DNA of 20,430 nt from DAIOGN01 sp036745245 (GCA_036745245.1 DAIOGN010000050.1:1-20430), one strand, 5' to 3'; shown: positions 13,264 through 20,430, counted from the first letter of the stretch. The notes: generated from the letters alone by a model not told the origin. Numbers and translations are program-made.

Positions 13264-14814
13264 ATGATCAAGCGTCTGGTTCCCGCACTCCTGTTGGCGT
13301 TCTCGGTTTCAACATGGGTCCATGCAGACACCCCCACGACCATGAACTATCAGGGTCTGCTCACCGACGGTGGCGCCCCAGTGGCCAATGGCAGCTACTC
13401 GGTCGTCTTCACCATCTACGATGCGCCTGTCCTTGGTACGAGCAAGTGGACCGAAACTCGCAATGTCACCACTTCTGCTGGGCTCATCACCGTGGTGCTC
13501 GGTACCGTGGACGCCATCGAAGACACCGTATTCAACGGCTCCGGCCGCTGGCTAGGCATAGCGGTAGAAGGGGATCCGGAGATGACCCCTCGTACGGCTC
13601 TCTCGTCGGTGCCGTACGCGGCGCGAATCGCCACGGTGGACGGAGCCTCAGGCGGCACCATCACGGGCGCCACCGAGGTCACCGGGAACGACGGCGGCAA
13701 CCAGTTGTCCGTGACCAACACCGGGCTCGGGCGCGGCGGCTACTTCCAGATCGCCAATGGCGCAAACACCGAGCCGGCCGTGCAGGGCACGCATGTGGGG
13801 TCGGGCCCCGGCGGCTCGTTCTTCTCGGACGGCGGCGGACCCGGAATCGTGGCGACTGCCACGGGTGGTACGGCGGCCGACATGCAGGGAGACGTTCTCG
13901 TGGACGGCGTGGTGGAGGTGAATAACGGCATCGATTCGGTGATCGACCTGGACGGCACCACCAACATTCTCCGCAATTGGGGAGCCGACGGCAACGGCGA
14001 GAACTACCGCCTCTGGGGAGGCGGCTTCGGTCAGCTCTATCTGCATACGTCCGGTGTGGCGAACAACCGCCTGGTGGAAGTCTCTGCACCCTCCGACGGC
14101 GGTGAAATCGAGCTGCACAACGCAGCAGGCGCCGATTACATCAAGCTGGATGGCGGCGAAACCGGCGACCTCGCCGCGCAGCTGCCTGTGGGAGCCGTGA
14201 ATGCTCTGGAGATTGGGGATGAGCCGGGGCTTGCCAGCAATTCGAGCCTCTCAGATGGCATCGCAGGGCCTACCACCGTAGCTCTTCGATCCATTACCTG
14301 CCCCGCCGCGGGGTACGTGCTGGCGACCGGCAGTGGCTACTTGGAAGTGAGTCACACCAACGGAGCGTTTTCAAACGCGGACATGTGGCTCTCCGACTCG
14401 ACAGGTGGTTCCGCGTTCGGCGAATACAAGTCTGAGTTCCGGATCTCCAGCAATGCGGCGAGCGGGAATTACCACTCACCCTATTCTGTGCAGGAAATCT
14501 ACCCGGTGAGTGCGGGGCTGAAGACCATTTACCTGCGCGGATCAGCGGGTGTTCTGACAACCGCCAAGGACAATGTCCTGACTCTGGTCTATTTTCCCAC
14601 AGCCTACGGAACGGTGGCCGCAAGCGAGACGGCCAATCAGGGCGAGGCATCTGCAGAGACTGAACTCGATGTTGTGGCGGAACAGGCAGAGGCGAAGCTC
14701 TTCACCCTTGAGCGCATGAACCGCGAGATCGCGCTCCAGCAGGCCAAACTGGCTAAGCTGGCAGAGCAGGTGGAGGAACTCCAGGCCGCGACCAGCGCCC
14801 CCGCCGAAAAATAG
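13264..14814 (+). CDS. secreted fibre-like protein with 'YQGLLTD' module and C-terminal coiled coil
   Basis: A 516-residue exported protein of unknown function. Signal peptide: MIKR, hydrophobic core, probable cleavage VHA|DTP after residue 21. Residues about 26-125 form a module (MNYQGLLTDGGAPVANGSY, SVVFTIYDA, GLITVVLG, TPRTALSSVPYAARI) that I know from many large secreted proteins of Eisenbacteria-, Gemmatimonadetes- and FCB-type genomes. The middle is Gly/Asn/Asp-rich and beta-prone, with few Lys or Cys, as in tail fibres or adhesins. The segment about 340-455 (TCPAAGYVLATGSG ... VSAGLKTIYLRG ... LTLVYFP) looks like a C1q/TNF-type jelly-roll head, an inference from pattern only. The last 45 or so residues (TLERMNREIALQQAKLAKLA) are a heptad-like helix suited to trimerisation. 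Own promoter, own terminator, single gene. Confidence 0.85.
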   Translation: MIKRLVPALLLAFSVSTWVHADTPTTMNYQGLLTDGGAPVANGSYSVVFTIYDAPVLGTSKWTETRNVTTSAGLITVVLGTVDAIEDTVFNGSGRWLGIAVEGDPEMTPRTALSSVPYAARIATVDGASGGTITGATEVTGNDGGNQLSVTNTGLGRGGYFQIANGANTEPAVQGTHVGSGPGGSFFSDGGGPGIVATATGGTAADMQGDVLVDGVVEVNNGIDSVIDLDGTTNILRNWGADGNGENYRLWGGGFGQLYLHTSGVANNRLVEVSAPSDGGEIELHNAAGADYIKLDGGETGDLAAQLPVGAVNALEIGDEPGLASNSSLSDGIAGPTTVALRSITCPAAGYVLATGSGYLEVSHTNGAFSNADMWLSDSTGGSAFGEYKSEFRISSNAASGNYHSPYSVQEIYPVSAGLKTIYLRGSAGVLTTAKDNVLTLVYFPTAYGTVAASETANQGEASAETELDVVAEQAEAKLFTLERMNREIALQQAKLAKLAEQVEELQAATSAPAEK

Positions 14815-14839
14815 GCCCTTTCGAACGTGTATGTGAGCT

Positions 14840-14872
14840 CGGCCCCGCCCCCTGCGGCGGGGCCGTTTTTTT
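14840..14872 (+). terminator. strong intrinsic terminator
   Basis: Perfect 10-bp stem CGGCCCCGCC (14840-14849) / GGCGGGGCCG (14856-14865), six-base loop, then seven T (14866-14872). It lies 26 nt after the stop of the secreted-protein gene and insulates it from dusB. Confidence 0.93.
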
Positions 14873-14900
14873 GCCCCTCCTGAACAAGCCAGCCTGCGCA

Positions 14901-14929
14901 TTGACGCGAGGCGTTTCCGGTGGTAGATA
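14901..14929 (+). promoter_or_regulatory. putative dusB promoter abutting its start codon
   Basis: TTGACG (14901-14906), 17 nt spacer, TAGATA (14924-14929). A better -10 match, TAGAAT (14928-14933), overlaps it but has no well-spaced -35. Either choice puts the transcription start within about 3 nt of the ATG at 14939. Confidence 0.45.
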
Positions 14930-14938
14930 GAATGGCTG

Positions 14939-15922
14939 ATGTTCGACCCTAAGTCGCTTCTGGCCTCCCGCGCGCTCTGCCTGGCGCCCATGGAGGACGT
15001 GTCCGACCTGCCGTTTCGGGTGATCCGCAAACGCCTGGGCGCCGATGTGGTGTTCACCAAATTCGTTTCGTCGGAGGCTCTGGTGCGTGAGGCGTCACGC
15101 CAGAAAATCGAGCTGTCCGATGAAGAGCGACCGGTCGGCATTCAGATCTTCGGAGGTTCGACCGAGTCGATGGCCGAAGCGGCCCGGATCGCCACGGATG
15201 CAGGCGCGGACTTCGTGGACATCAACTTCGGATGTCCAGTGAAGAAGGTGGTGTGCCGCGACGCCGGCGCCGCGGCACTCAAAGACCTGAAGTTCATGGC
15301 GGAGATCGCGAGCGCCGTGGTGCGGGCCACACACCTGCCGGTCACGGCCAAGACCCGGCTCGGGTGGACAAGGCAGGAGATCCGCATCGTTGAAGTGGCC
15401 AGACTGCTCGAGGACTGCGGCATTCAGGCACTCACCATTCATGGCCGCACGCGGCAGGACGCGTACAAGGGCCCGGCCGACTGGTCGTACTTCCCCGAGG
15501 TGAAAGCGGCGATCGGCATCCCGCTCATCGGCAACGGCGACATCCTCACGCCCCAGGCCGCGCACGAGGCCTTCGAGCGTTACGGCGTGGATGCCGTCAT
15601 GATCGGCCGCGGCGCCATCGTGGATCCCTGGATCTTTCAGCGTATCAAACACTACCTGGCCCATGGAGAAATTCTGCCTGAACGGCCCCTTCCCGAGCGA
15701 GTAGAGCTTCTGTTGCTCAACCTGCGCATGTCTGTCGCGCACAAAGGCAACGAGCGCCGCGCCACGATTGAAGCCCGCAAACTGTTTTCCGGCTACCTGC
15801 GCGGAGTTCACGGCGTCTCCAGAGTGCGGCAGGACCTGATGAATTACACCACGTACGCCGAAGTGGAGGAGCGTCTGCGATCCTACCTGGAGACCCCCAC
15901 CGCCGCCATGAGGGCGGCCTGA
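14939..15922 (+). CDS. dusB: tRNA-dihydrouridine synthase
   Basis: FMN-dependent enzyme reducing specific uridines in the tRNA D-loop with NADPH. The 327 residues are normal for the family. The TIM barrel shows LAPMEDVSDLPFR (about 16-28, FMN site), VGIQIFGG, DINFGCPVKK with the catalytic C99, TAKTRLGW, TIHGRTRQDAYKGPADW, IGNGDILTP and the phosphate-binding MIGRGAIVDPWIF. The helical RNA-binding domain occupies the last 80 or so residues. DusB-type is the likeliest subgroup, inferred from the KKV and YKGPADW signatures. The ATG at 14939 is the first possible in-frame start after a TAG at 14924, and no Shine-Dalgarno precedes it, in keeping with a leaderless mRNA. A lipoprotein gene follows after 1 nt. 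Confidence 0.95.
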   Translation: MFDPKSLLASRALCLAPMEDVSDLPFRVIRKRLGADVVFTKFVSSEALVREASRQKIELSDEERPVGIQIFGGSTESMAEAARIATDAGADFVDINFGCPVKKVVCRDAGAAALKDLKFMAEIASAVVRATHLPVTAKTRLGWTRQEIRIVEVARLLEDCGIQALTIHGRTRQDAYKGPADWSYFPEVKAAIGIPLIGNGDILTPQAAHEAFERYGVDAVMIGRGAIVDPWIFQRIKHYLAHGEILPERPLPERVELLLLNLRMSVAHKGNERRATIEARKLFSGYLRGVHGVSRVRQDLMNYTTYAEVEERLRSYLETPTAAMRAA

Positions 15923-15923
15923 C

Positions 15924-16919
15924 GTGAACATGCGGCGCCCGCAGAGTGGCGTGCTCGCAGGTGCGATGTGCCTGGTGCTCATGGGGTGCACCCCATCTTC
16001 CGACGGGCCGGGCCGCACGTTCGAGCTTACCACTGCGACCTCCAAGGTGAGCGTGCGTTACCTCACCGCCCCGCCGGCGCAGGTGTACGACTCGATGGTC
16101 ATGAGCCTGCAGCTATTGCCCGACTCGAGCGTGCACGCCGAGTCGCTCGCGTTCGAGCTTCTGCCGGCCGAGAACGGCTGGTGCCGCGCCGAATCGTCGC
16201 ACCTGCGCAGAAACGCGGAGGGCTGGTACGAGGGGTCGTTCTGGGTTCGGCCCACCGTGCCCGGACAGTTCGTGTTGAGCTGGCAGACCGTTCCGTTCAC
16301 CGGACACACATTCTACCTGGCCGCGCGCTATGACTCCCTCGGACAGCTCGTGGAGTGGAGCGATCGGCCCGAGGTGAAGCACCCGGTGTGGCCATTGATC
16401 GCGCGCGACACCATGGAAGTGGTCTACCGCGCGTGGCCCCAGGTGTGGGCGAGGCGGGTGCACTTTGTCCGCCGGCCAGACGTCCCCAAGGAATTCTTCG
16501 TGATCACGCAATCGTACCAGCGCAGCCGGGGCGTGTCGGGGCGACGCTTCGAGTATTCCGCCAATCTGATACCCAATCCGCAGTTTCCGCTGAAATCGCG
16601 GTCGTGGGAGGAACCCGGCTGGGTGGTGGACACGTTGTCGTTGTGGGTGCGCGACACCCTCGTGGCGTGGGTGGCGTGGAGCTACGAGGAGATGGTGGAC
16701 AACTGGGAGAAAAACACCACACTGTTTCGCGACTGGCACCACAAGCGGTGGCCCGAGTTGTACTTCAAGGTCGACCTCCTCTCCCATCTTACGCACGTTT
16801 GGATCGAGCAGCCGGCCGACCAGTACGTCGCCGCCAAGATGTACGCGGATACGTCGAAACCCGCGTTCGACTCGCTCAAGCGAGCCTTCATCCACGGATC
16901 GCCGCCGGGCACGCCGTAA
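15924..16919 (+). CDS. lipoprotein of unknown function
   Basis: A 331-residue predicted lipoprotein: short basic N-terminus, hydrophobic stretch and a good lipobox LMGC with the lipidated Cys at residue 22, followed by Thr-Pro-Ser-Ser. The mature part is rich in Trp, Arg and aromatic residues (for example WARRVHFVRRP, FRDWHHKRWPELYFK, SHLTHVWIEQPADQYV) and looks like a soluble beta-rich periplasmic domain. I do not recognise a family. The GTG at 15924 is preferred over the ATG at 15930 because GAGGG (15910-15914) sits 9 nt upstream, inside the end of dusB. The 1-nt gap to dusB implies co-transcription and coupling, although no functional link to tRNA modification is evident. Confidence 0.8.
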   Translation: MNMRRPQSGVLAGAMCLVLMGCTPSSDGPGRTFELTTATSKVSVRYLTAPPAQVYDSMVMSLQLLPDSSVHAESLAFELLPAENGWCRAESSHLRRNAEGWYEGSFWVRPTVPGQFVLSWQTVPFTGHTFYLAARYDSLGQLVEWSDRPEVKHPVWPLIARDTMEVVYRAWPQVWARRVHFVRRPDVPKEFFVITQSYQRSRGVSGRRFEYSANLIPNPQFPLKSRSWEEPGWVVDTLSLWVRDTLVAWVAWSYEEMVDNWEKNTTLFRDWHHKRWPELYFKVDLLSHLTHVWIEQPADQYVAAKMYADTSKPAFDSLKRAFIHGSPPGTP

Positions 16920-17032
16920 CGCGGCCCTCGCGGCGGAAATGTCCTTGCCCGCGCACATTCCGGCGGGCACATTGATCACTCGTTGTCGTACACAATTGAC
17001 CACATTCCGCGCTGACTCTGCCCGGTTTTCTC

Positions 17033-17040
17033 GAGGAGGT
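17033..17040 (+). promoter_or_regulatory. strong ribosome binding site of the enoyl-CoA hydratase gene
   Basis: GAGGAGGT, an almost complete anti-SD match, 7 nt before the ATG at 17048. The preceding 128-nt gap (16920-17047) holds no gene. I see no convincing -35/-10 pair in it, although TTGATC (16972) and TTGACC (16996) occur. Confidence 0.8.
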
Positions 17041-17047
17041 TGTTCCG

Positions 17048-17833
17048 ATGTCTGTTCTTGTGAAATATCACGTGGACGGTGGCATTGCCACGCTTACGCT
17101 CTCCGATCCGCCCGCCAATACCTACACGTATGAGATGATGCAAGAGTTGGATGCCGGCATTCTCAAGGCGCGCATGGACAACAGCGCGCATGTGATCCTC
17201 CTGCGCGGCGACGGCGACAAGTTCTTCTCCGCAGGCGCCAACATCAACATGCTCAACACCGTGGACCCCACGTTCAAATACTACTTCTGCCTGCATGCCA
17301 ACGAAACGCTCACGCGTCTGGAGCAGACGCCCAAGCTCGTGATCGCGGTGCTCAACGGACATACCGTGGGCGGCGGGCTGGAGATCGCGCTGGCGGCCGA
17401 CCTGCGACTGGCCAAGGCGGAAGGTGGCAAGATCGGATTGCCGGAAGTCACACTCGGCGTGCTGCCCGGCACGGGCGGCACACAGCGGCTGGGGCGACTG
17501 ATCGGCAGAGCCAAGGCCCTCGAACTCATGATCACGGGTCGCACGTTCAGTTTCGAGGAAGCCAAGCAATACGGCATCGTCACCGAGATTTTTCCGGCCG
17601 CCACGTTCGATGAAGATGTGCTGGCCTATGTGAAGCAATTCGTGCCGCCGTTCAAGGCGTCCAAGGCCGTGGGTCGCATCAAGCGTTCCATCTGCTCGGG
17701 GCTGGAAGTGCCGTTCTCCGAAGGGCTGGCGATTGAGCGCGAGCTGCAGCAGTCGCTGTTCACTTCGTCCGACGGCAAAGAAGGCATCAGTGCCTACGTG
17801 GAGAAGCGCCGGCCGCAGTTCACGGGTGCCTAG
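17048..17833 (+). CDS. enoyl-CoA hydratase/isomerase (crotonase family)
   Basis: Cytosolic crotonase-fold enzyme of 261 residues, the family's normal length. The oxyanion-hole segment is FFSAGANINM (59-68), with the second backbone donor around G109 in VGGGLE. Both acid/base residues of true hydratases are present: E112 and E133 (in GLPEVTLG), spaced as E144/E164 of rat crotonase apart from one extra residue. LGVLPGTGGTQRL and the C-terminal trimerisation helices follow. Hydration of trans-2-enoyl-CoA is therefore the best call; the acyl chain cannot be read from sequence. An aldehyde dehydrogenase gene follows after 42 nt, and an activator of radical acyl-CoA enzymes lies convergent further right, so a role in fermentative or aromatic acyl-CoA breakdown is possible (inference). 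Confidence 0.92.
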   Translation: MSVLVKYHVDGGIATLTLSDPPANTYTYEMMQELDAGILKARMDNSAHVILLRGDGDKFFSAGANINMLNTVDPTFKYYFCLHANETLTRLEQTPKLVIAVLNGHTVGGGLEIALAADLRLAKAEGGKIGLPEVTLGVLPGTGGTQRLGRLIGRAKALELMITGRTFSFEEAKQYGIVTEIFPAATFDEDVLAYVKQFVPPFKASKAVGRIKRSICSGLEVPFSEGLAIERELQQSLFTSSDGKEGISAYVEKRRPQFTGA

Positions 17834-17875
17834 TCGCGCTCTTGTACCGGAATCACTCGAGCAGAGGATGAAACC

Positions 17876-19363
17876 GTGCCCCAGGTAAGCCAGACGGCCC
17901 CCGCGGAAGGAGTGGCGTTGGAGCCCCGACAGCTCTTCATCGGGAACGAGTCAGTCAAGCCGCACTCGGGCTCCTACTTCACAACGGTCAATCCCGCCAC
18001 GGAAGAGCCGATCACGCAGGTCGCCTCCGCCGATGCGCACGATGTCGATCGCGCTGTGTCGGCCGCACACGCGGCGCTCGAATCCAAAGAGTGGGGACGG
18101 CTCGACGCAGCCGACCGGGGCCGGTTGCTGTGGAAGATGGCCGACCTCCTGGAAGCGCATACGGAGGAAGTAGCGCGGCTGGAGACGCTCGACAACGGCA
18201 AGCCTATTTTCGAATCGCAGTTCGTGGATGTGCCTTCGTGCGTGAACGTGTTGCGCTACTACGCCGGCTGGGCCGACAAGATCCACGGCGACACCATTCC
18301 CATTCGCGGTCCGCATCTGTGCTACACCCGGCGCGAGCCGGTGGGCGTGGTGGCCGCCATTACGCCGTGGAACTTCCCGCTGCTTCTGGCCGTGTGGAAA
18401 ATCGCGCCGGCACTGGCCGCGGGATGCACGGTGGTGCTCAAGCCGGCTGAACTCACGTCGTTGTCTGCGCTCCGGTTCGCGGAGATCTGTGCCGAAGCAG
18501 GCTTGCCGGCGGGCGTGCTCAATGTGCTCACAGGACCCGGCCGAGTGATCGGGCCGGCCCTCATCGACCATCCCAAAGTCGCGAAGATCGCCTTCACAGG
18601 CTCTACGGCTGTGGGGAAGGAGATCATGCAGCGGGCGGCGGGTTCGCTCAAGCGTGTCACGCTGGAATTGGGCGGCAAGTCGCCCAACATCGTGTTCGCC
18701 GACGCCAACCTGGAGAATGCCATCAAAGGCGCGCACAACGGGATCTTTTACGGCAAAGGTGAAGTGTGCGCTGCCGGGTCGCGTTTGTTCGTGGAAAAGA
18801 AGGTGCTCGAACCGTTGCTCGAGGGCCTCGTGGCGCGCGCCGCAAAGGCGCAGCCCGCCGACCCTCTCGACCCGAAGACCCGCATGGGCGCCATCGTGTC
18901 GAAGGCTCAGCACGAACTCGTGATGGGCTACATCGCCAAGGGGTCCTCCGAAGGCGCGCGGCTGGCCGCGGGCGGCAACGCAGTGAAGGTGAGCGGCAAG
19001 GGGTACTTCATACAGCCCACGGTGTTCGCCGACGTGAAGAATTCCATGACCATCGCGCGCGAAGAGATCTTCGGCCCTGTGCTGTCCGTGATCCCCTTTG
19101 AGAATCAGGAGGAGCTGGTGGCCATGGCCAACGACTCCGCCTACGGTCTGGCGGCCGCGGTGTGGACGCAGGACATTACGCGCGCCCACTCGCTTGCGGC
19201 GAGGCTCAAGGCCGGCACGGTGTGGATCAATACGGTGAACATCTACGACGCAGCGGCTCCGTTTGGCGGCTTCAAGGAGTCGGGCTTTGGCCGCGAACTG
19301 GGCGAGAAGGCACTCGATTCATACACCGAGCACAAGACGGTGTGGGTGAACCTCAAGGGCTGA
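17876..19363 (+). CDS. NAD(P)+-dependent aldehyde dehydrogenase
   Basis: Oxidises an aldehyde to the carboxylate with NAD(P)+. The 495 residues match the ALDH superfamily. Cofactor-binding part: TPWNFPLL with N166 (oxyanion-stabilising Asn), KPAELTSLSA and FTGSTAVGKEI. Catalytic part: E264 in LELGGKSPN and the nucleophile C298 in GEVCAAGSR, 34 residues apart as in E268/C302 of human ALDH2. EEIFGPVLSVIPF, NTVNIYDAAAPFGGFKESGFGRELG and the C-terminal oligomerisation strand complete it. It resembles the betaine-/phenylacet-/general aldehyde dehydrogenase group; the substrate is not determinable. The GTG start at 17876 is supported by AGAGGA (17863-17868) 7 nt upstream. Probably co-transcribed with the enoyl-CoA hydratase. 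Confidence 0.95.
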   Translation: MPQVSQTAPAEGVALEPRQLFIGNESVKPHSGSYFTTVNPATEEPITQVASADAHDVDRAVSAAHAALESKEWGRLDAADRGRLLWKMADLLEAHTEEVARLETLDNGKPIFESQFVDVPSCVNVLRYYAGWADKIHGDTIPIRGPHLCYTRREPVGVVAAITPWNFPLLLAVWKIAPALAAGCTVVLKPAELTSLSALRFAEICAEAGLPAGVLNVLTGPGRVIGPALIDHPKVAKIAFTGSTAVGKEIMQRAAGSLKRVTLELGGKSPNIVFADANLENAIKGAHNGIFYGKGEVCAAGSRLFVEKKVLEPLLEGLVARAAKAQPADPLDPKTRMGAIVSKAQHELVMGYIAKGSSEGARLAAGGNAVKVSGKGYFIQPTVFADVKNSMTIAREEIFGPVLSVIPFENQEELVAMANDSAYGLAAAVWTQDITRAHSLAARLKAGTVWINTVNIYDAAAPFGGFKESGFGRELGEKALDSYTEHKTVWVNLKG

Positions 19364-19370
19364 TCGGCCG

Positions 19371-19613
19371 ATCCAGTACTATTCCCAGTCCTGGAACGTC
19401 GCCCTCATGGCCGGGTTCGGCGTGGAGTGGTTCGTGCACCATCGAGTGGCTGTGTCGGGCGAATACATCGCCCGGCTACAGTACACCGATCCATTCGAAG
19501 ACTACTATTGCAGCGGCTGATTCCAGCAGCATTTGAGCATCCACACACTGGAATTCGGCAACTCCAGGGTCCGCACGAGCGTGGCCGTATCGCTGTCGCT
19601 GCGATGCGGCTGA
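19371..19613 (+). pseudogene. remnant of an outer-membrane beta-barrel protein gene (3' end only)
   Basis: The 257-nt gap after the aldehyde dehydrogenase is not random. One frame reads IQYYSQSWNVALMAGFGVEW, continuing FVHHRVAVSGEY and ARLQYTDPF, to a TGA at 19518-19520, then resumes in the same frame with LEFGNSRVRTSVAVSLSLRC to a TGA at 19611-19613. The alternation of hydrophobic and polar residues, Gly/aromatic girdle residues and the closing 'TSVAVSLSLR' strand are typical of the last strands of small outer-membrane beta-barrels. There is no start codon with a Shine-Dalgarno, the 5' part is absent (it begins at the dehydrogenase stop), and an internal stop is present, so I call a decayed gene fragment. 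A 37-residue ATG peptide (19407-19520) is possible but unlikely to be a gene. Confidence 0.5.
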
Positions 19614-19620
19614 GGGCCTC

Positions 19621-20430
19621 TCAGGCTACCGCCCCCGCATGCGGAGCCGCCCGCAACGCCAGCCGCTGGTGACCGAGAATCGCGGCGCCCAGCGCTGCCA
19701 CGTACTGAGCCAGGTCGCCCTGAGGTACGTTGACCTCGCACTTCAGCTCGTCCTTCACCATCCGCGCCAGCGAATCGAACCGTAGGATGCCGCCCACGAG
19801 AGTGTATTCGGGCTCGGCCTTTACGCGGCGCAGTAACTGAACCGACCGTTCCACCAGCGATACCAGTGACCCGTGCATGATGTCGGCCGGCGGTGTGCCC
19901 TGGGAGAGGTGATTGATCACCTCGGATTCGGCGAACACGGCGCACACGCCGGAAATGGTGACCGGTTGCTTGGACGTGGCCAGAAGAGGCCCGATTTCGG
20001 TGGTCGTGTAGCCCATGTAGCGTGCCGTTTTTTCGAGAAAAGCCCCGGTGCCCGCGGCGCATTTGTCGTTCAGACGAAAGGAGACCACCCTGGCCCGTTC
20101 ATCGAGTCGGCTGGCCTTCATGGTCTGGCCACCCACGTCCAGCACCGTGCGGGTGTTCGGAAACAACCGGGCGGCGCCCCGCGCTGTGGACGTAATCTCG
20201 GTGACGTGCACGTCCTTGAAGTCCACCAGGTGGCGACCTACGCCGGTGGCCACCACGTAGCCCACATCGTCCCGCGCAATTGAGGCTTCGGCCAGGCAGG
20301 CTTCGAACGTGCGGCGCGACACCTCCGCCAGCTTGAAGCCCGTCTGCGCCATGAGGTGGCTCAGTACGTTTCCCGTTTCGTCCACCAGGGCCACCTTGGT
20401 ATAGGTGGATCCCACGTCGATTCCGGCGGT
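19621..20430 (-). CDS. BadF/BadG/BcrA/HgdC-type ATPase, activator of a radical acyl-CoA enzyme, 5'-truncated by the window edge
   Basis: Member of the ASKHA-fold activase family whose [4Fe-4S] homodimer uses ATP to push an electron into 2-hydroxyacyl-CoA dehydratases or ATP-dependent benzoyl-CoA reductases. The visible 270 residues begin with TAGIDVGST, the phosphate-1 loop, so only a few N-terminal residues are missing; a GTG at 20415 is the Val of this motif and not the start. Numbering from that codon: ATGVGR near 57, LDVGGQTMK near 92, cluster ligand C119 in NDKCAAGTG and C158 in VCAVFAESEV. The 39-residue spacing equals C127/C166 of Acidaminococcus HgdC. VGGILRF and AALGAAILG follow near the end. 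Convergent with the upstream genes; the stop lies 7 nt from the barrel remnant. Partner dehydratase/reductase subunits are not in the window and may lie beyond the right edge. Confidence 0.92.
   Translation of the reverse strand, partial: TAGIDVGSTYTKVALVDETGNVLSHLMAQTGFKLAEVSRRTFEACLAEASIARDDVGYVVATGVGRHLVDFKDVHVTEITSTARGAARLFPNTRTVLDVGGQTMKASRLDERARVVSFRLNDKCAAGTGAFLEKTARYMGYTTTEIGPLLATSKQPVTISGVCAVFAESEVINHLSQGTPPADIMHGSLVSLVERSVQLLRRVKAEPEYTLVGGILRFDSLARMVKDELKCEVNVPQGDLAQYVAALGAAILGHQRLALRAAPHAGAVA

Noticed and set aside
16972..17001. TTGATC and TTGACC as -35 boxes for the enoyl-CoA hydratase gene
   Set aside because: No acceptable -10 hexamer lies at 16-18 nt from either.
19518..19520. 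In-frame TGA read as selenocysteine joining the two halves of the barrel remnant
   Set aside because: No convincing SECIS-like stem-loop directly follows, the product has no start, and outer-membrane barrels are not known selenoproteins. A decayed gene is simpler.
20413..20415. GTG at 20415 as the real start of the activase
   Set aside because: It is the Val inside the conserved D-V-G-S-T phosphate loop, and the frame remains open to the window edge.

Overview
The window is a compact, visibly GC-rich bacterial chromosome segment with no mobile element, CRISPR array or RNA gene that I could recognise. Almost every gene is a core or metabolic gene. Several features suggest a Gram-negative, deep-branching bacterium of the FCB/Eisenbacteria-like kind: three secreted or lipid-anchored proteins, a secreted protein opening with the 'YQGLLTD ... 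TPRTALSSVPYA' module common in such genomes, an outer-membrane beta-barrel remnant, and an isoleucyl-tRNA synthetase whose HIGH motif reads GIHH. This placement is inference from family features; no taxonomic marker was searched. An activator ATPase of the radical-type acyl-CoA dehydratase/benzoyl-CoA reductase family at the right edge suggests that part of the lifestyle is anaerobic.

Layout. (1) Positions 1-10245, plus strand: seven tightly packed genes, partial punA (purine nucleoside phosphorylase), ileS, a TraR/DksA zinc-finger gene, lspA, rluD, carA and carB. Gaps are at most 7 nt and four of the six junctions overlap. The order ileS - TraR/DksA - lspA - rluD - carAB is a shortened form of the ileS-ylyA-lspA-ylyB-pyr region of Bacillus subtilis, without the pyr genes between. 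(2) Positions 10246-12942: the convergent minus-strand pair pcrA/uvrD helicase and, 48 nt downstream, a small lipoprotein with an FxLYD-like domain. (3) Positions 12943-13263: a divergent intergenic region with a likely pcrA promoter on the minus strand and a good sigma-70-type promoter plus an approximately 144-nt leader on the plus strand. (4) Positions 13264-14872: a single-gene unit for a 516-residue secreted fibre-like protein, closed by a textbook intrinsic terminator. (5) Positions 14901-16919: dusB, probably leaderless, and a lipoprotein of unknown function 1 nt behind it. (6) Positions 17033-19363: an enoyl-CoA hydratase and an aldehyde dehydrogenase, probably one transcript. (7) Positions 19371-20430: the decayed 3' end of an outer-membrane beta-barrel gene, then, convergent and cut by the right edge, the BadF/HgdC-type activator ATPase.

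How they fit together. The first cluster joins nucleotide salvage and pyrimidine/arginine supply (punA, carAB), translation (ileS, rluD), a probable (p)ppGpp-linked transcription regulator and lipoprotein maturation (lspA). LspA would process both lipoproteins in the window. The right third is acyl-CoA and aldehyde metabolism. I found no clearly new defence or mobile system. The most unusual signals are the MTAP-like active-site residues of the purine nucleoside phosphorylase, the beta-barrel gene remnant, the secreted head-and-coil protein with its own promoter and terminator, and two genes whose promoters sit almost on their start codons.
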